From the NCBI GenBank assembly GCA_003222895.1, contig QHXI01000071.1, forward strand, positions 1 through 54,351: a DNA stretch of 54,351 nt, written 5' to 3'. This DNA comes from Acidobacteriota bacterium (GTDB lineage: Bacteria; Acidobacteriota; Blastocatellia; Pyrinomonadales; Pyrinomonadaceae). The notes under the pieces were generated by a model. It was not told the DNA's origin. It saw nothing but the letters and a program-made list of their open reading frames with translations, and searched no databases. Made by a program: the position numbers and the translations under genes. This document shows positions 53,851-54,351 of the stretch, piece after piece. How positions within the stretch are numbered: position 1 is the stretch's first letter; every line of letters starts with the position of its first letter.

Positions 53851-54351
53851 ATGCAAGCATCACATCTCACAGGTTTGTCTCAAGCAGAGCTGTCTGACTT
53901 CGTCGCGGTGCTGGGCGAGCCGGCCTACCGGGCGCGTCAGATTTTTGCCGGCATTCAGGCGCGGCGGCTGCGCTCGTTCGAAGACTTGACGGACTTGCCG
54001 AAAGAGCTCCGTGAGAAGTTGAGCGAGCATGCAACCATCTCAACATTGACTTTGGAATCGCGATACATTTCGACTGACGGAACGCGGCGTTATCTTTTCA
54101 AGACGTACGACAATCGGCCCGTCGAAACTGTTTTCATTCCCGAGGAGCGGCGCGACACGATCTGTTTCTCTTCACAGTCAGGCTGTCCTTTGCAATGCAC
54201 TTTCTGTCTGACGGCGCAGCTTGGTTTACTCAGAAATCTCACGGCCGGAGAGATCGTCGAACAGATCATCGTCGTGCTCAATGACGCCTACGGAGTTGGG
54301 ATAAAGACGCCACGCGGAACGAACCTGGTTGGCATGGGCGCTGGCGAACCG
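53851..54351 (+). CDS. rlmN: 23S rRNA/tRNA adenine-C2 methyltransferase (RlmN), 5' part
   Basis: Radical-SAM enzyme methylating A2503 of 23S rRNA and A37 of some tRNAs. The N-terminal accessory domain (YRARQIFAGIQARRLRSFEDLTDLP) is followed by the cluster-binding motif CPLQCTFC and SSQSGCP; TNLVGMGAGEP is the start of the SAM-binding region. The protein continues beyond the window. The start has no obvious ribosome-binding site. Confidence 0.94.
   Translation, partial: MQASHLTGLSQAELSDFVAVLGEPAYRARQIFAGIQARRLRSFEDLTDLPKELREKLSEHATISTLTLESRYISTDGTRRYLFKTYDNRPVETVFIPEERRDTICFSSQSGCPLQCTFCLTAQLGLLRNLTAGEIVEQIIVVLNDAYGVGIKTPRGTNLVGMGAGEP

Overview
The window reads as a chromosomal segment of an Acidobacteriota bacterium, probably a soil lineage of the Blastocatellia/Pyrinomonadaceae type. 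This is inferred from gene content: two proteins of the acidobacterial VWFA-related family, a GWxTD-domain secreted protein, a Ser/Thr kinase with a transmembrane segment and TPR tail, an SLH-anchored subtilase, many small exported proteins and intergenic palindromes. The DNA is moderately GC-rich and densely coding. No rRNA, tRNA, CRISPR array, prophage or insertion sequence was recognised.

Layout. 1-6.7 kb: 5' part of lepA (cut by the window edge, with an in-frame 45-bp tandem duplication), a DUF433/DUF5615 toxin-antitoxin-like pair, an aldehyde dehydrogenase, an HtrA protease, a zinc alcohol dehydrogenase, a membrane-anchored protein and a cytochrome c. 6.8-25 kb: purF followed by a purine-degradation region. 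It holds the three xanthine dehydrogenase subunits (split by a kinase-TPR gene, a 39-residue basic mini-gene and an S41-type protease), an SGNH hydrolase, a membrane protein, allantoinase, allantoicase, OHCU decarboxylase, a DUF6714-like protein, HIU hydrolase and a PuuD-type urate hydroxylase without its usual cytochrome domain. Together they cover hypoxanthine/xanthine to urate to allantoin to allantoate to ureidoglycolate plus urea. 25-33 kb: VWA protein, EVE protein, Bcp peroxiredoxin, a zinc-finger protein, a gene desert of about 1 kb, DUF3052, a broken MFS transporter, MsrPQ and a methyltransferase. 33-41 kb: an SLH-anchored subtilase with an unusual 9-residue-repeat N-terminus, a large STAND/TPR/BTAD regulator and a truncated STAND relative.

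40.8-54.3 kb: an exported peroxiredoxin whose peroxidatic cysteine codon is an in-frame TGA (a likely selenoprotein, with a SECIS-like hairpin just downstream), a DUF4878-like lipoprotein, a second VWFA-related protein, a bacterial cystatin, two small exported proteins, a SurA-like/DsbA fusion overlapping an ATP-dependent DNA ligase, a frameshifted exported protein, tatA/B-tatC (TatC with a large first periplasmic loop), a GWxTD protein followed by a remnant of a duplicated copy, a small unknown gene and the start of rlmN.

The strongest candidates for something new are the selenocysteine peroxiredoxin at 40831-41436, the nonapeptide-repeat subtilase, the unknown gene translationally coupled between uraD and uraH, the cytochrome-less PuuD and the SurA-DsbA fusion.
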